Shown: piece by piece, positions 41,671-41,864 of the stretch
Position numbering within the stretch: position 1 is the first letter of the stretch
How the letters are laid out: every line of letters begins with the position of its first letter
Assembly: GCA_022072615.1 (NCBI GenBank)
Contig: JAJVHS010000008.1
Coordinates: 1,766-43,629 of the forward strand
Length of the DNA stretch: 41,864 nt
Source: Phycisphaerales bacterium
Lineage (GTDB): Bacteria > Planctomycetota > Phycisphaerae > Phycisphaerales > UBA1924
Reading direction: 5' to 3'
The notes under the pieces: generated by a model
What the model saw: only the letters and a program-made list of their open reading frames with translations
Databases searched by the model: none
What the model was told of the DNA's origin: nothing
Program-made: the position numbers and the translations under genes

Positions 41671-41864
41671 ACGTACCGAGCAGGGAAGCGTTCGGGTGGC
41701 TGACCGCTGGCGGGCTCGGTCACTTTCGGCCATTCCCCGGGACGTGGGGGTCCCTTCCACCCGTCATCTTAGCGGGAGTGCTGATCGCGCTGGGGGCGGG
41801 GCCGCAGGGAATACCTTGGGTGTACAACGCGGCCTTGGCGATCACGGCCTTGGTATTCTCGGTC
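41667..41864 (+). CDS. pgpA: Phosphatidylglycerophosphatase A, cut by window edge
   Basis: The first 66 residues of a gene that runs past the right edge. ATG 41667 overlaps the pgsA stop (ATGA). GGLGHFRPFPGTWGSLP matches the N-terminal PgpA signature (G-x-G-x3-P-x-PGTWGSL). A hydrophobic stretch follows (PPVILAGVLIALGAG), as expected for this membrane enzyme. PgpA removes phosphate from phosphatidylglycerophosphate, the product of PgsA, to give phosphatidylglycerol. The catalytic acidic residues lie in the missing part, so activity cannot be judged. Confidence 0.85.
   Translation, partial: MNVPSREAFGWLTAGGLGHFRPFPGTWGSLPPVILAGVLIALGAGPQGIPWVYNAALAITALVFSV

Overview
ORGANISM. The window is high-GC bacterial DNA that looks like Planctomycetota, class Phycisphaerae or a close relative. 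Three things point that way: secreted proteins ending in a VPAP + hydrophobic stretch + RRRR tail (a PEP-CTERM-like sorting signal), an ECF sigma factor next to a large membrane-anchored Ser/Thr kinase, and a DUF1580-like small DNA-binding protein. This is inferred from protein features only.

LAYOUT. (1) 1-11112 is an accessory segment whose left end lies outside the window. It carries two small plus-strand genes, then a long minus-strand series: tyrosine integrase, an HTH protein, a DUF1580-like protein, primase-helicase, a nucleotidyltransferase/winged-helix pair, a ParB-methyltransferase fusion, a small-terminase-like protein and four tiny genes, three of them paralogous zinc-ribbon proteins. 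(2) 11113-22808 is a complete integrated element of about 11.65 kb, bounded by a perfect 48-bp direct repeat that copies the 3' part of a tRNA-Ala(CGC) gene. It encodes a P4-like integrase, a MerR/AlpA-like HTH protein, a primase-helicase, a small-terminase-like protein, several unknown proteins including a scaffold-like one, and a type II restriction-modification cassette with a controller protein. It has no large terminase, portal, capsid or tail gene, which is the gene set of a phage satellite (PICI/P4-like). (3) 22766-22838 is the intact tRNA-Ala. (4) 23017-33306 is chromosomal: an ABC-2 exporter, a 1026-residue secreted repeat protein, a kinase/ECF pair, a possibly truncated secreted protein and a small PEP-CTERM-like protein. 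(5) 33451-40734 holds nuoJKLMN, the membrane arm of respiratory complex I. (6) 40954-41864 holds divergent pgsA-pgpA for phosphatidylglycerol synthesis, with pgpA cut by the window edge.

HOW IT FITS TOGETHER. The main interest is the pair of adjacent elements that meet at the tRNA-derived repeat at 11113-11160, with their integrases facing away from each other. Their primase-helicases are clearly homologous. In the right element I also see arm-type repeats near both ends, iteron pairs on both sides of the primase, a shared 14-bp motif upstream of two gene groups, and a G-rich tract next to the small-terminase-like gene. Together these suggest a planctomycete phage-satellite family with recognisable integration, replication, packaging and defence parts. 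Induction, a helper phage and packaging are not shown by the sequence.
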